Shown here: piece after piece, positions 38,283-45,962 of the stretch | Layout of the letters: each line of letters begins with the position of its first letter | Position numbering within the stretch: the stretch's first letter is position 1 | Source of the DNA: Veillonella sp. 3310 | GTDB taxonomy: Bacteria > Bacillota > Negativicutes > Veillonellales > Veillonellaceae | DNA: 64,000 nucleotides | NCBI RefSeq assembly: GCF_003999875.1 | Contig: NZ_RQVJ01000006.1 | Span: forward strand, 56,829 to 120,828 | Direction of reading: 5' to 3' | Translations under genes and position numbers: made by a program | Notes under the pieces: model-generated | What the model saw: only the letters and a program-made list of their open reading frames with translations | The model's database searches: none | Told to the model about the DNA's origin: nothing

Positions 38283-38496
38283 GAAACGAGCAACCACTGA
38301 TTGTGGTTCGTGCCTTGTGGCGTTCTTATGTGAATCAGATAAAGGGAAGAGCACGGTATACCCCTCACAAACGGTATTTCATAATGTTTGTTCGGGGCAC
38401 ACCGTGCTCTTCTTGAGTTGGTTATATTTAAGTAATAAAAAACGCCACAAGGGCGCCATACTTAATAGCATATCTAAATGATGGGTTGCTCGTTTC
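38283..38496. repeat. Palindromic element A: 214-base nested imperfect hairpin
   Basis: Directly after uvrC, three perfect stem blocks nest inside each other. GAAACGAGCAACC (38283-38295) pairs with GGTTGCTCGTTTC (38484-38496). CCTTGTGGCGTT (38313-38324) pairs with AACGCCACAAGG (38441-38452). GAAGAGCACGGT (38346-38357) pairs with ACCGTGCTCTTC (38401-38412). Inside are CCCC/GGGG and ACAAAC/GTTTGT. A local alternative stem, AACCAC/GTGGTT (38292-38308), exists. There is no coding frame of note. It could be a structured RNA, a MITE-like element or a bulky terminator. Confidence 0.8.
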
Positions 38497-38585
38497 TTGC
38501 ATAGATTAATTTTGATGCCTCACGGAAAGCACTCATCCACAGGTGGGGCGCCGAGGAAAAGAGCGTTACTTGTTTTGTTATTAAA

Positions 38586-38774
38586 CCTTATGGCGTTCGG
38601 GACTTAAGTAAGCAAAAGGAAGAGCACGACACATTCCTACGCAAATTGATACAGTGGTTAGGTTTGCTCCGGAACATGCCGTGCTCTTTTCATATTTATG
38701 TTATTTAGGTAATAAAGGAACGCCACAAGGCTACTACGTATAACTGCGTTCTTTATGATGGTTGCTCGTTTTTG
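38586..38774. repeat. Palindromic element B: second, diverged copy
   Basis: CCTTATGGCGTTC (38586-38598) pairs with GAACGCCACAAGG (38718-38730, one mismatch). AAGAGCACG (38620-38628) pairs with CGTGCTCTT (38680-38688). TTCC/GGAA (38634/38671) and GCAAA/TTTGC (38641/38663) lie inside. The right end GGTTGCTCGTTTT (from 38760) repeats that of element A; the matching left end is degenerate. The inner stem is followed by TTTTC and may terminate transcription from uvrC. Confidence 0.75.
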
Positions 38775-38785
38775 GTGTTGTTTGA

Positions 38786-38846
38786 TTTAGTCAATAAAGG
38801 CGCCACAAGATCTTCTACGCTAGTGCTGCGTTCCTTATGGATAGAT
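38786..38846. repeat. Palindromic element C: isolated right arm
   Basis: AATAAAGGCGCCACAAG (38793-38809), then GCGTTCCTTATGG, matches the right arms of A (38434-38452) and B (38711-38730, followed by GCGTTCTTTATGATGG). No left arm or inner stem is found, so this is a partial copy. Confidence 0.65.
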
Positions 38847-38864
38847 GGTCTATTTTCTGAAAAA

Positions 38865-38906
38865 TATCTTTTAAAAGATAACGTTTTGTATATTTTATGC
38901 TATAAT
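38865..38906 (+). promoter_or_regulatory. Promoter and palindrome ahead of the small toxin-like gene
   Basis: TATAAT at 38901-38906 with an upstream TG (TGCTATAAT, extended -10). A perfect 16-base palindrome, TATCTTTTAAAAGATA (38865-38880), lies where an operator or -35 region would be. Confidence 0.6.
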
Positions 38907-38974
38907 GAAAAAATAGAAGGATCACCGACGTGAGTTGGGCTCATCTCTTCCTAATTATAGGGGGAGGTGGTACT

Positions 38975-39055
38975 ATGAAAAAGTTAGCAATTGCATCTTT
39001 ATTGATACAAATTTGTATGCTTATCATAGCATTTATCGACTTACTGTTTAAGTAA
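38975..39055 (+). CDS. 26-aa membrane peptide, candidate type I toxin
   Basis: ATG 38975 to TAA 39055, with a very strong ribosome site (GGGGGAGGTGG) upstream. The peptide is two lysines, then one hydrophobic helix (LAIASLLIQICMLIIAFIDL), then LLFK: basic ends around a single membrane span. That is the layout of holin-like/TxpA- and Fst-type toxins that depolarise the membrane. It has its own extended -10 promoter, a roughly 60-base leader and structured 3' region, and a convergent antisense transcript is predicted at its 3' end. Family membership is inferred from layout and size, not from a database match. Confidence 0.65.
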   Translation: MKKLAIASLLIQICMLIIAFIDLLFK

Positions 39056-39056
39056 G

Positions 39057-39171
39057 GAAAAAGCCTAACGAATAAGGTCTTGTACACCTTAACACGTTAG
39101 GCTTATCCATTTTTAAAAGCTTTAGAGATGAGCCTAACGCCATCGACACGTTGGTGGCCCTTCTTTTTGTT
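39057..39171 (-). ncRNA. Predicted antisense RNA (candidate antitoxin) convergent to the toxin mRNA
   Basis: On the minus strand an extended -10 (TGTGGTATACT, TATACT at 39183-39178) would start RNA near 39171. The stem AAGCCTAACG/CGTTAGGCTT (39061-39070 with 39095-39104), with inner AAGGT/ACCTT, is followed on the minus strand by TTTTT, a good terminator. The RNA would be about 115 bases and fully complementary to the toxin mRNA 3' region, like RatA against txpA in B. subtilis. Confidence 0.55.
39131..39168 (+). terminator. Probable toxin mRNA terminator
   Basis: GCC-T-AACG pairs with CGTT-GGT-GGC, followed by CCTTCTTTTTG. Ending here, the toxin mRNA keeps its 3' anti-leader sequence AGAGATGAGCC (39124-39134). 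Confidence 0.45.
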
Positions 39172-39203
39172 ACGTATAGTATACCACATTTTGTGGAAAA
39201 GAT

Positions 39204-39233
39204 AAAGGTGTGACGTATGGTCACACCTTTTTT
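39204..39233. terminator. Bidirectional terminator before the permease 3' end
   Basis: AAAGGTGTGAC pairs with GTCACACCTTT around GTATG, with T-runs on both strands. It ends the minus-strand permease transcript. Confidence 0.8.
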
Positions 39234-39235
39234 GT

Positions 39236-40609
39236 TTATTTTGTTGTTGTTTCGTCGTCTTCGCTAGGTCCTAACATGGAGTAGAATGCCCATAGTAGAA
39301 TAAACCAGAATGGTGTAAACATGAGGGCGATGCGTGTGTCGCTTTGTAATGCTAGTACCACCAAGATGAATACGAAGAACGCTAGGATCAGGTAGTTCAT
39401 GAATGGGTACAATGGCATTTTAAAGGTAGACTGTTTCGCCAACTCTGGTTGCTGTTTACGATATTTCAGATGGCATACGACGATGATGGCCCAAATATAG
39501 ATAAAGCAGAATGTGGAGATGGATGTAATCATGATGAATACGCTTTCAGGCATAACATAGTTCAAGACTACGGTAAATAGTAAGGCCGCAGCGGAGAATA
39601 GTGTTGCCTGATACGGTACGGCATGGTTCGTCAAGCGTTTCATTCGGCTCGGCGCATGTCCACGTTTGGATAATGCGTAAATCATACGGCTCGTGGAGAA
39701 GATGCCCGAGTTTGTAGCAGAGGCTGCGGATGTTAGAACAACGAAGTTTACGATGCTCGCAGCAGCCAGGATACCCACTGCATTAAATACAGCCACGAAG
39801 GGGCTAGAATTTGGGTCTACTGCAATCCATGGGTAAATACTCATGATGATGGCAAGGGATCCGATATAGAATAGAATGATTCGCAATGGAATATTGTTGA
39901 TAGCCATAGGGATAACTTTTTTTGGATTTTCTGTTTCCCCAGCTGTAAGCCCTACCAATTCAATACCTGTGAAAGCAAATACTACCATCTGGAAAGACAG
40001 GATGAAGCCCATCGCCCCATTTGGGAACCAACCGCCGTAATTCCAAAGATTCGCAAAGGCCGCTGCCCCCGCATTGGTAGTGAATCCTGTAAGGATCATG
40101 ATAAGACCAATGATGATGAGTGATACGATGGCAATAACTTTTATTAATGCGAACCAGAACTCCATTTCACCAAAATGTTTTACAGCTGTTAAATTCATAA
40201 TTAGTAAGACTGCCAGTACAACGAGGGCTGGAATCCATTGGGGCATCCAAGGGATCCAGTATTGCATGTACAAGCCGACCGCAGTTAAGTCTGCCATAGC
40301 TAGTGAAAGCCAACAGAACCAGTAGGTCCAACCTGTGATGAAGGCGGCTCGATCACCTAAATATTCTTCTACAAAGTCAATGAAAGAATGGTGATCTAAA
40401 TTGGAAAGCAATAACTCTCCTAAGGCACGCATCATAAAGAAACAGATAATACCTGTAATCAGATACGTGAGGAGGATAGAGGGGCCCGCTAAACTAATAG
40501 ATCGCCCAGAGCCAAGGAATAAACCTGTGCCGATGGCACCACCGATGGCTAATAATTGAACGTGGCGATTTTTAAGACCACGCTTTAACTCTTGTTGCGA
40601 GTCCGTCAT
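39236..40609 (-). CDS. APC-family amino acid permease (CycA/AnsP-like)
   Basis: 457 residues with about 12 membrane helices. The N terminus has the amino-acid-transporter signature RGLKNRHVQLLAIGGAIGTGLFLGSG, then AGPSILLTYLITGIICFFMMRALGE, and later FAFTGIELVGLTAGETENPKKVIP. These are hallmarks of the H+-coupled permeases for D-Ala/D-Ser/Gly, Asn, Lys, Phe and similar. The substrate cannot be fixed by eye; the D-serine/D-alanine/glycine subgroup is my best guess. AGGAGG lies upstream of its ATG. It stands alone between terminators, convergent with the toxin-like gene. Confidence 0.9.
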   Translation of the reverse strand: MTDSQQELKRGLKNRHVQLLAIGGAIGTGLFLGSGRSISLAGPSILLTYLITGIICFFMMRALGELLLSNLDHHSFIDFVEEYLGDRAAFITGWTYWFCWLSLAMADLTAVGLYMQYWIPWMPQWIPALVVLAVLLIMNLTAVKHFGEMEFWFALIKVIAIVSLIIIGLIMILTGFTTNAGAAAFANLWNYGGWFPNGAMGFILSFQMVVFAFTGIELVGLTAGETENPKKVIPMAINNIPLRIILFYIGSLAIIMSIYPWIAVDPNSSPFVAVFNAVGILAAASIVNFVVLTSAASATNSGIFSTSRMIYALSKRGHAPSRMKRLTNHAVPYQATLFSAAALLFTVVLNYVMPESVFIMITSISTFCFIYIWAIIVVCHLKYRKQQPELAKQSTFKMPLYPFMNYLILAFFVFILVVLALQSDTRIALMFTPFWFILLWAFYSMLGPSEDDETTTK

Positions 40610-40651
40610 AGTAAAACCTCCTTAATACAATATAAACTTTTATATTTGATA

Positions 40652-40680
40652 ATAGTAAACTATTTTCTATAGAATGTCAA
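40652..40680 (-). promoter_or_regulatory. Promoter of the amino acid permease
   Basis: On the minus strand TTGACA (40680-40675) and TACTAT (40657-40652) at 17-base spacing. Confidence 0.6.
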
Positions 40681-40726
40681 TTATCTACTAGTAAAATAAT
40701 AGTATGGTTAGGCGGTAAAAAGGCTT

Positions 40727-40758
40727 TCACGGGATTCTAAGAAACACCTATGAAAGCC
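40727..40758 (-). terminator. Intrinsic terminator of the aro operon
   Basis: Read on the minus strand, GGCTTTCA (40758-40751) pairs perfectly with TGAAAGCC (40739-40732), and TTTTT follows. Between it and the aroE-aroK stop is about 200 bases of AT-rich untranslated sequence with one further hairpin (AGATAGTTTT/AAAACTATCT, 40868-40890) and no gene. Confidence 0.8.
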
Positions 40759-40968
40759 GAAAAATATATGTAATATTTTCGAGTATACTTAAAAACATAT
40801 TCACATAAATGTGTATGTTGTTTCTCAAGACTAGAGACGATGGTATACATCTGATGTGATAAGATGCAGATAGTTTTATGAAAACTATCTAAGAGTATGC
40901 AATCTTGAATGCCTCTATTGATGAGAATTATAGGAAGAAACTAATACAGTATAGATATAAATAGCAAA

Positions 40969-42204
40969 TTATGCCAGATGATTATATAAGTCCTCTAGAA
41001 TACGTTGAGCCACATTTTCAGGTGTCCCAGTATTTTCAACTTGTACTTGTCGGAATTTTTCATACAGAGGAGCTCGTTCTGTGTACAATTGTTCTAATCG
41101 CTCTATCCCACCAGAGGAGAGAACTCGTCCTGCGGTATCTAATTCTTCTAAAGGACGATAGATTTCATAGATACGGCCATTTTGTCTTAAGGGTGCATAG
41201 TTTTTTGGTATAGTAACAGCACCGCCACCTGTAGAGATGATGAGTCCAGTTTGTTTGCCTATATCTCCGATAATCTTGGACTCTATAGCACGGAATGCCG
41301 GTTCACCGTGAGTCAAAATATAATCACTAATGGAACTGACTTCCTCTGTAATGCGATGGTCTATATCGATTAATGTTCGCCCTGTTAGTGTTGCTAATGC
41401 TTCTCCGATGGTAGTTTTACCAGATCCAGGCATACCGATAAGAACAATGTTTTCTTGGTCTCGGCGGAATTGCTTGTATAGATCTGAAAGGATACTTTCA
41501 TCATAGGTACGATGTAAAAATAAAGCGCTCGCTGTAATGGCTTGGGCTAGCAAGAAGATGAGTCCATTCACATGAGGAATGCCGAGGGATTCCGCCTCTA
41601 ACAAAATTCCTGTACGATGGGGATTGTACACCAAGTCGATAACGCCTTCTAAGTGCTTAAAAGGTGCTAACTGAATGCTTTGGTTGGGACAGTGCGGATA
41701 CATACCTACGGGCGTACAGTTGATAATAATCTGTGCTGTTTCGTGAAAGTGGTGAATACTTTCATAGGTAGGTTCTGTATGACGACTGATATGAGTAATT
41801 GATTTAGCCCCCAATCGCTCTAAGGCGATGTGAACCGTTTGAGAGGAAGCGCCGTCCCCAAGGATGATACAATGTTTGTCTGTGACGTCAATGTGTGACC
41901 AAGAAAGGGTGGCTAAGAATCCGTCATAGTCGGTATTCGTACCATACCAAGCTCCATCTGCTTGGCGCACCATGGTGTTAACGCAACCGATGGCTTTCGC
42001 AATGTCGCTAAGATGGTCGCAAGCGTGCATGGCATCTACTTTGTAAGGAATGGTGATATTCAACCCTTGCAAATCAGGACGTTGCAAGAAGGATTGTACA
42101 TCCTCTGGTTCTATTTCAAAGATGGTATATTGTGGATTCCCTAAAGCACTGTGAATCATGGGGGAATAAGTGTGGCCCAAGGTACGGCCTAATAATCCAA
42201 ACAT
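40969..42204 (-). CDS. aroE-aroK: Bifunctional shikimate dehydrogenase/shikimate kinase (AroE-AroK fusion)
   Basis: 411 residues in one uninterrupted frame. Residues ~1-245 are AroE: YSPMIHSALGN, catalytic Lys in NITIPYK (~55), Asp in GTNTDYDG (~92). The NADP loop is LGDGASSQTV, unusual compared with the common GAGGA. Residues ~250-411 are AroK: P-loop IGMPGSGKTTIGE (~259), DIDHRI with the substrate Asp, EPAFRAIESKI and STGGGAV. So one polypeptide would reduce 3-dehydroshikimate and phosphorylate the product. It starts immediately after aroC and is the last gene of the aro operon. Confidence 0.94.
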   Translation of the reverse strand: MFGLLGRTLGHTYSPMIHSALGNPQYTIFEIEPEDVQSFLQRPDLQGLNITIPYKVDAMHACDHLSDIAKAIGCVNTMVRQADGAWYGTNTDYDGFLATLSWSHIDVTDKHCIILGDGASSQTVHIALERLGAKSITHISRHTEPTYESIHHFHETAQIIINCTPVGMYPHCPNQSIQLAPFKHLEGVIDLVYNPHRTGILLEAESLGIPHVNGLIFLLAQAITASALFLHRTYDESILSDLYKQFRRDQENIVLIGMPGSGKTTIGEALATLTGRTLIDIDHRITEEVSSISDYILTHGEPAFRAIESKIIGDIGKQTGLIISTGGGAVTIPKNYAPLRQNGRIYEIYRPLEELDTAGRVLSSGGIERLEQLYTERAPLYEKFRQVQVENTGTPENVAQRILEDLYNHLA

Positions 42205-43329
42205 TTACACCTCCAACGTACGATGACTGAAATGACGGAATGCTTGTGGGTCATGTTCCAGCACAAAATCTAAGAGAACAAGAGCAGTCAAAGCTTCTAC
42301 GACAGGTACGGCACGGAGCGCTACGCAAGGGTCATGGCGACCTTGAATTTGCAACACTTCCGTACTGCGGTTACTGAGAGACACAGAGTGCTGCTCATGA
42401 TAAATAGACGGTGTCGGCTTGATACCTACCTGCATGACAAGAGGCATACCATTGGTGATGCCACCTTGGATGCCACCGCTGTTATTCTTCTCTGTACGAA
42501 TACCTTCATCGGTGATAATGAAAGGATCGTTTTGCTCACTTCCACGGGAGGTACAGCCAGGGAAACCAGATCCAAAGGAAATACCTTTCACTGCAGGCAT
42601 ACCAAAGAGTGTAGCACCTAAGCGATTTTCAATACCGTCATAATTGGGATTCCCCATGCCAACCGGTAAACCGGTGGCAAATACTTCTACAATGCCACCA
42701 GTGGAATCGCCCGATGTTTTTAGCTCTAGTACAAGTTGCTCTGCTGTATGGCGTTGCACACGGTCTAGCATAGGAATGACTTCTGTGCTGATACTAGTAA
42801 GCTTGTCCATGGGTGGATTCACATAATCGACCTGTGCATCTTGGACGGTACCCACTTGTGCTAAGTGCGCTCGTACATGAATGCCGATGGATTCCAACAG
42901 TTGTATGGCAATACCACCAGCTACGCATACAGGGGCGGTAATACGAGCAGAAAAATGACCGCCTCCACGCATATCCACATACTCGCCATAGCGCATGCGA
43001 GCGGTGTAATCCGCATGGGATGGGCGTGGTATATCTCGTAGATTATTGTAATCACCACTTCGTTGTGATGTATTTTGAATCGTGAAAGCCAAAGGAGACC
43101 CGCTCAATCTGCCTTCTACAATACCTGCTTGAAACTCAGGGATATCTGCTTCTTTTCGTTGTGTTTGTAATTGATGCTGCCCTGGAGCCCGTCTATTCAG
43201 GAAGGCTTGCAAGATTTCTAAATTGACTGGAAAACCACAAGGAAGTCCGTCCACAACTCCGCCAATAGCTTGACCGTGAGAGGCTCCGAAGGTGGAGACT
43301 TTCACAGTACGACCGAAATAGGATGCCAT
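42205..43329 (-). CDS. aroC: Chorismate synthase
   Basis: 374 residues. It converts EPSP to chorismate with reduced FMN. Family motifs: FGASHGQAIGGVVDGLPCG at the N terminus, RRAPGQHQLQTQRKEAD, RYGEYVDMRGGGHFSAR (FMN site), GCTSRGSEQNDPF and a C-terminal GRHDPCVALRAVPVVEA with conserved Arg and Asp. GGAGT ribosome site precedes the ATG. A 195-base AT-rich gap upstream may hold a weak internal promoter (minus-strand TAGAAT at 43399-43394). Confidence 0.97.
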   Translation of the reverse strand: MASYFGRTVKVSTFGASHGQAIGGVVDGLPCGFPVNLEILQAFLNRRAPGQHQLQTQRKEADIPEFQAGIVEGRLSGSPLAFTIQNTSQRSGDYNNLRDIPRPSHADYTARMRYGEYVDMRGGGHFSARITAPVCVAGGIAIQLLESIGIHVRAHLAQVGTVQDAQVDYVNPPMDKLTSISTEVIPMLDRVQRHTAEQLVLELKTSGDSTGGIVEVFATGLPVGMGNPNYDGIENRLGATLFGMPAVKGISFGSGFPGCTSRGSEQNDPFIITDEGIRTEKNNSGGIQGGITNGMPLVMQVGIKPTPSIYHEQHSVSLSNRSTEVLQIQGRHDPCVALRAVPVVEALTALVLLDFVLEHDPQAFRHFSHRTLEV

Positions 43330-43524
43330 AATTACTCCTTTTTGTGTGATAGATACAGTGTAATGGTTACTATTTACATGCTAATAGATACGAATTCTAC
43401 CATAGTAACATGTGATGATTAAGAAAATCGCATAAAAAAATAAAATATATAATATACGCTTTTCGATAATAGATTAGTTAGAAGATGTATTGTTTGTCAT
43501 GTGATAGCAAATTATCTACAACTT

Positions 43525-44790
43525 TTATATTCTATGAGTTTTGCCGCCTAACAATTTCCAATCTGTAAAGAAATGAGGGTACGACTTGCTGATGGCTTCG
43601 CTGTCTTTCAAAATCATTGGGGATGTAGCGATGAGTGCATTTAATGCGCCAGCCATGACGAGACGATGGTCGTTTACACAGTCTACAGTGCCTCCCGTAA
43701 GAGTGCCTGTTCCCGTAATATATAGACTATCTCCTTCCATGCGAACAGTACCGCCAGAATCACGAACTAACTGTGCTACCGCTTCTAAACGGTCTGACTC
43801 TTTCAATCGAAGGCGAGCGCCATTGATAAAAGAAGATTCTCCTTCTATGGAGCAAGCTAAGCTAGATAGAATCGGTAATAGATCTGGCATTTGTTCTAAA
43901 TTCACATGGATTGGCTGATGTGCTTTGCCAGTAACCGTGACAGTAGTACCATTCCAAGTACAAGTAACACCAGCACTTTCCAAAATGGAAAGAATCCGTT
44001 TATCTGCCTGTACAGAATCAGGTAGCAATCCTGTGACAGAGATAGATTGACCTGTCATAGCGGCAGCGACCAACCAAATAGCGCCATTAGACCAATCCCC
44101 TTCAATGGGGTATTGCTCAGTGCCGTGAAAATGTTGGTTTTCTTCAATAGTAAAACTTGGATGCCCGTCCTCGGTGGATCCTTCTATTACGTGTACACCA
44201 AAGTCTTTCATGGTTTCTATGGTTAATGTCACATAGTCTTTCGATTGTAAGGGACTCGTGCAATTCACGGTGGTGTGTCCTAACTGTGGTGCCGCTAAAA
44301 GAAGACCGGAAAAAAATTGAGAACTTACGGTCCCTGTCATGGAGAAGGTACCACCTTGTAATCTTCCTGTCATGGTGAAAGGCGGTGCCTCTTGTGAAAA
44401 GGATACTCCATGAGACTTCATTTCACTGAGCAATGGTTCTAGCGGTCGTTCTGGTAAACGTCCTTTGGCATCGACTTTCACAGTGTCGCAAATAGAAGCG
44501 GACACAGGTAAGAGTAATCGCAATGTTGTGCCTGATTCGTGTGGTAATACTTGCCCTATAGATGGAGTAGGGCCCGGAGTGACATGAGCCACACCATGCT
44601 CATAGGTGATGGTGGCACCCAAAGCTCGCAAGGAATCCATAGTAGCATCGATATCCTTAGAGGAGTGGGAGATTACAATTGTGCTAGGACTCGTAGCAAG
44701 GGCAGCCGCAATGAGTGCCCGATGGGCGTGGGCCTTAGCGGGTATGGATGGGATTGTGCCGGATAAGGGCATATTAGAAACATGTTGCAT
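43525..44790 (-). CDS. aroA: 3-phosphoshikimate 1-carboxyvinyltransferase (EPSP synthase)
   Basis: 421 residues. It transfers enolpyruvyl from PEP to shikimate-3-phosphate. Seen: PLSGTIPSIPAKAHAHRALIAAALA at the N terminus (the conserved Lys-x-x-x-Arg pocket, here AKAHAHRA), ESGTTLRLLLP, SSQFFSGLLLAAP and RLRLKESDRLEAVAQL, and HDRLVMAGAL-like DHRLVMAGAL near the end. The usual N-terminal GDKSISHR element is altered to PAKAHAHR, as in some class II-like enzymes, which are often less sensitive to glyphosate (family knowledge, not shown here). Confidence 0.93.
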   Translation of the reverse strand: MQHVSNMPLSGTIPSIPAKAHAHRALIAAALATSPSTIVISHSSKDIDATMDSLRALGATITYEHGVAHVTPGPTPSIGQVLPHESGTTLRLLLPVSASICDTVKVDAKGRLPERPLEPLLSEMKSHGVSFSQEAPPFTMTGRLQGGTFSMTGTVSSQFFSGLLLAAPQLGHTTVNCTSPLQSKDYVTLTIETMKDFGVHVIEGSTEDGHPSFTIEENQHFHGTEQYPIEGDWSNGAIWLVAAAMTGQSISVTGLLPDSVQADKRILSILESAGVTCTWNGTTVTVTGKAHQPIHVNLEQMPDLLPILSSLACSIEGESSFINGARLRLKESDRLEAVAQLVRDSGGTVRMEGDSLYITGTGTLTGGTVDCVNDHRLVMAGALNALIATSPMILKDSEAISKSYPHFFTDWKLLGGKTHRI

Positions 44791-44897
44791 AGGAGTCCTT
44801 TCTTCTATTTGGGCATTTTAATACAATGTGATAATTAAAAACACAACTATAATTAGTATTACAGTATGTATTTACTATGGAATATTAGTTACGACAC

Positions 44898-45953
44898 TTA
44901 TAAAATGCAGTACGTAGCTAGTTCCTCGAACGTCACTTTTTTTAGTACTGACGTACCATAACCAGTAGGAACCACGATGGTAATAGAAGATCCAGAAGCT
45001 TTTTTGTCATGACTGGCTTCTTCTAAGATAAGATCTTTTGAAATTGTAGTTGTAGTGGGTAATTCATGGGTTACCAGTAAGTGTTCAATTTTAAGAACAA
45101 TGGTAGGGTCTAGCTCTTTGTTGGCTACAGCACCTTTTGCCATGATAAGTAATCCCAATGCTACCGAATTGCCGTGAGGGATGGTGAAAGCACTACCATG
45201 TTCGATGCCATGTCCAAAGGTATGACCTAAATTCAAGGTCGCACGAAGACCACTTTCCTTTTCATCGACTTCTACTACATAAGCTTTGATACGCACGCAT
45301 TGTGAGATGATGGAGTCAACATCTTCAGGATACTGTAAGAGCGGTCGTTCACGAAGTTGATCCAACAACTCGGGATGTCCTAAGAAACCGTATTTAATGA
45401 TTTCACCACATCCATTAATCCATTCTTCCTTCGGTAAGGTAGACAGTGTTTCTGGATCGCAGAGGACAAGGATAGGTTGCTTGAAAGCACCCCATAAGTT
45501 TTTACCGCACTCAAGGTTAACAGCCGTTTTACCACCTACAGAGGAATCTACAGCCGCCAACAAGGACGTAGGTACTTGCACATAATCGATACCTCGTAAG
45601 TAGGTGGCAGCAGCGAACCCAGCAAGGTCGCCGACGACGCCACCACCTAAGGCGATGATTAGGTCTTTCCGAGTTAACTTTGCTTGTCCTAATGTTTCCA
45701 TAAGGTCCATGAGACGATGCCCGTTCTTTTCACTTTCACCATGAGGGAACGTATAGGTATAAACGGTGTAGCCAGCTGTTTTTAGAGATTTAGAAACTGT
45801 AGATGCATAGAGAGGGCCCACATTGTCGTCGGTAACAATCATGACGGAGCAAGCAGATTTGATCGATTGCAAGTACTCAGCTATACGAGGCAAGCTATTC
45901 CGTTCGATAATCACATCGTAAGAAGTGGATGCTTGAATATGAATCGTATTCAT
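44898..45953 (-). CDS. aroB: 3-dehydroquinate synthase
   Basis: 351 residues. It converts DAHP to 3-dehydroquinate using NAD and a divalent metal. Motifs: FPHGESEKN, GGGVVGDLAGFAAATYLRGI (NAD loop), QVPTSLLAAVDSSVGGKTAVNL, GCGEIIKYGFL and the metal-binding LGHTFGHGIEHGSAF with HGNSVALGL. It follows aroF by nine bases. Confidence 0.97.
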   Translation of the reverse strand: MNTIHIQASTSYDVIIERNSLPRIAEYLQSIKSACSVMIVTDDNVGPLYASTVSKSLKTAGYTVYTYTFPHGESEKNGHRLMDLMETLGQAKLTRKDLIIALGGGVVGDLAGFAAATYLRGIDYVQVPTSLLAAVDSSVGGKTAVNLECGKNLWGAFKQPILVLCDPETLSTLPKEEWINGCGEIIKYGFLGHPELLDQLRERPLLQYPEDVDSIISQCVRIKAYVVEVDEKESGLRATLNLGHTFGHGIEHGSAFTIPHGNSVALGLLIMAKGAVANKELDPTIVLKIEHLLVTHELPTTTTISKDLILEEASHDKKASGSSITIVVPTGYGTSVLKKVTFEELATYCIL

Positions 45954-45962
45954 AGGAGTGAC

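Noticed and set aside
38066..38368. Minus-strand frames overlapping the uvrC end and palindromic element A
   Set aside because: They run through the inverted repeat and the uvrC coding end, have no ribosome site, and low-complexity translations.
38281..38846. Palindromic cluster as a retron or CRISPR array
   Set aside because: No reverse transcriptase or cas gene lies in the window, and the repeats are inverted, long and unequally spaced, with no regular spacers.
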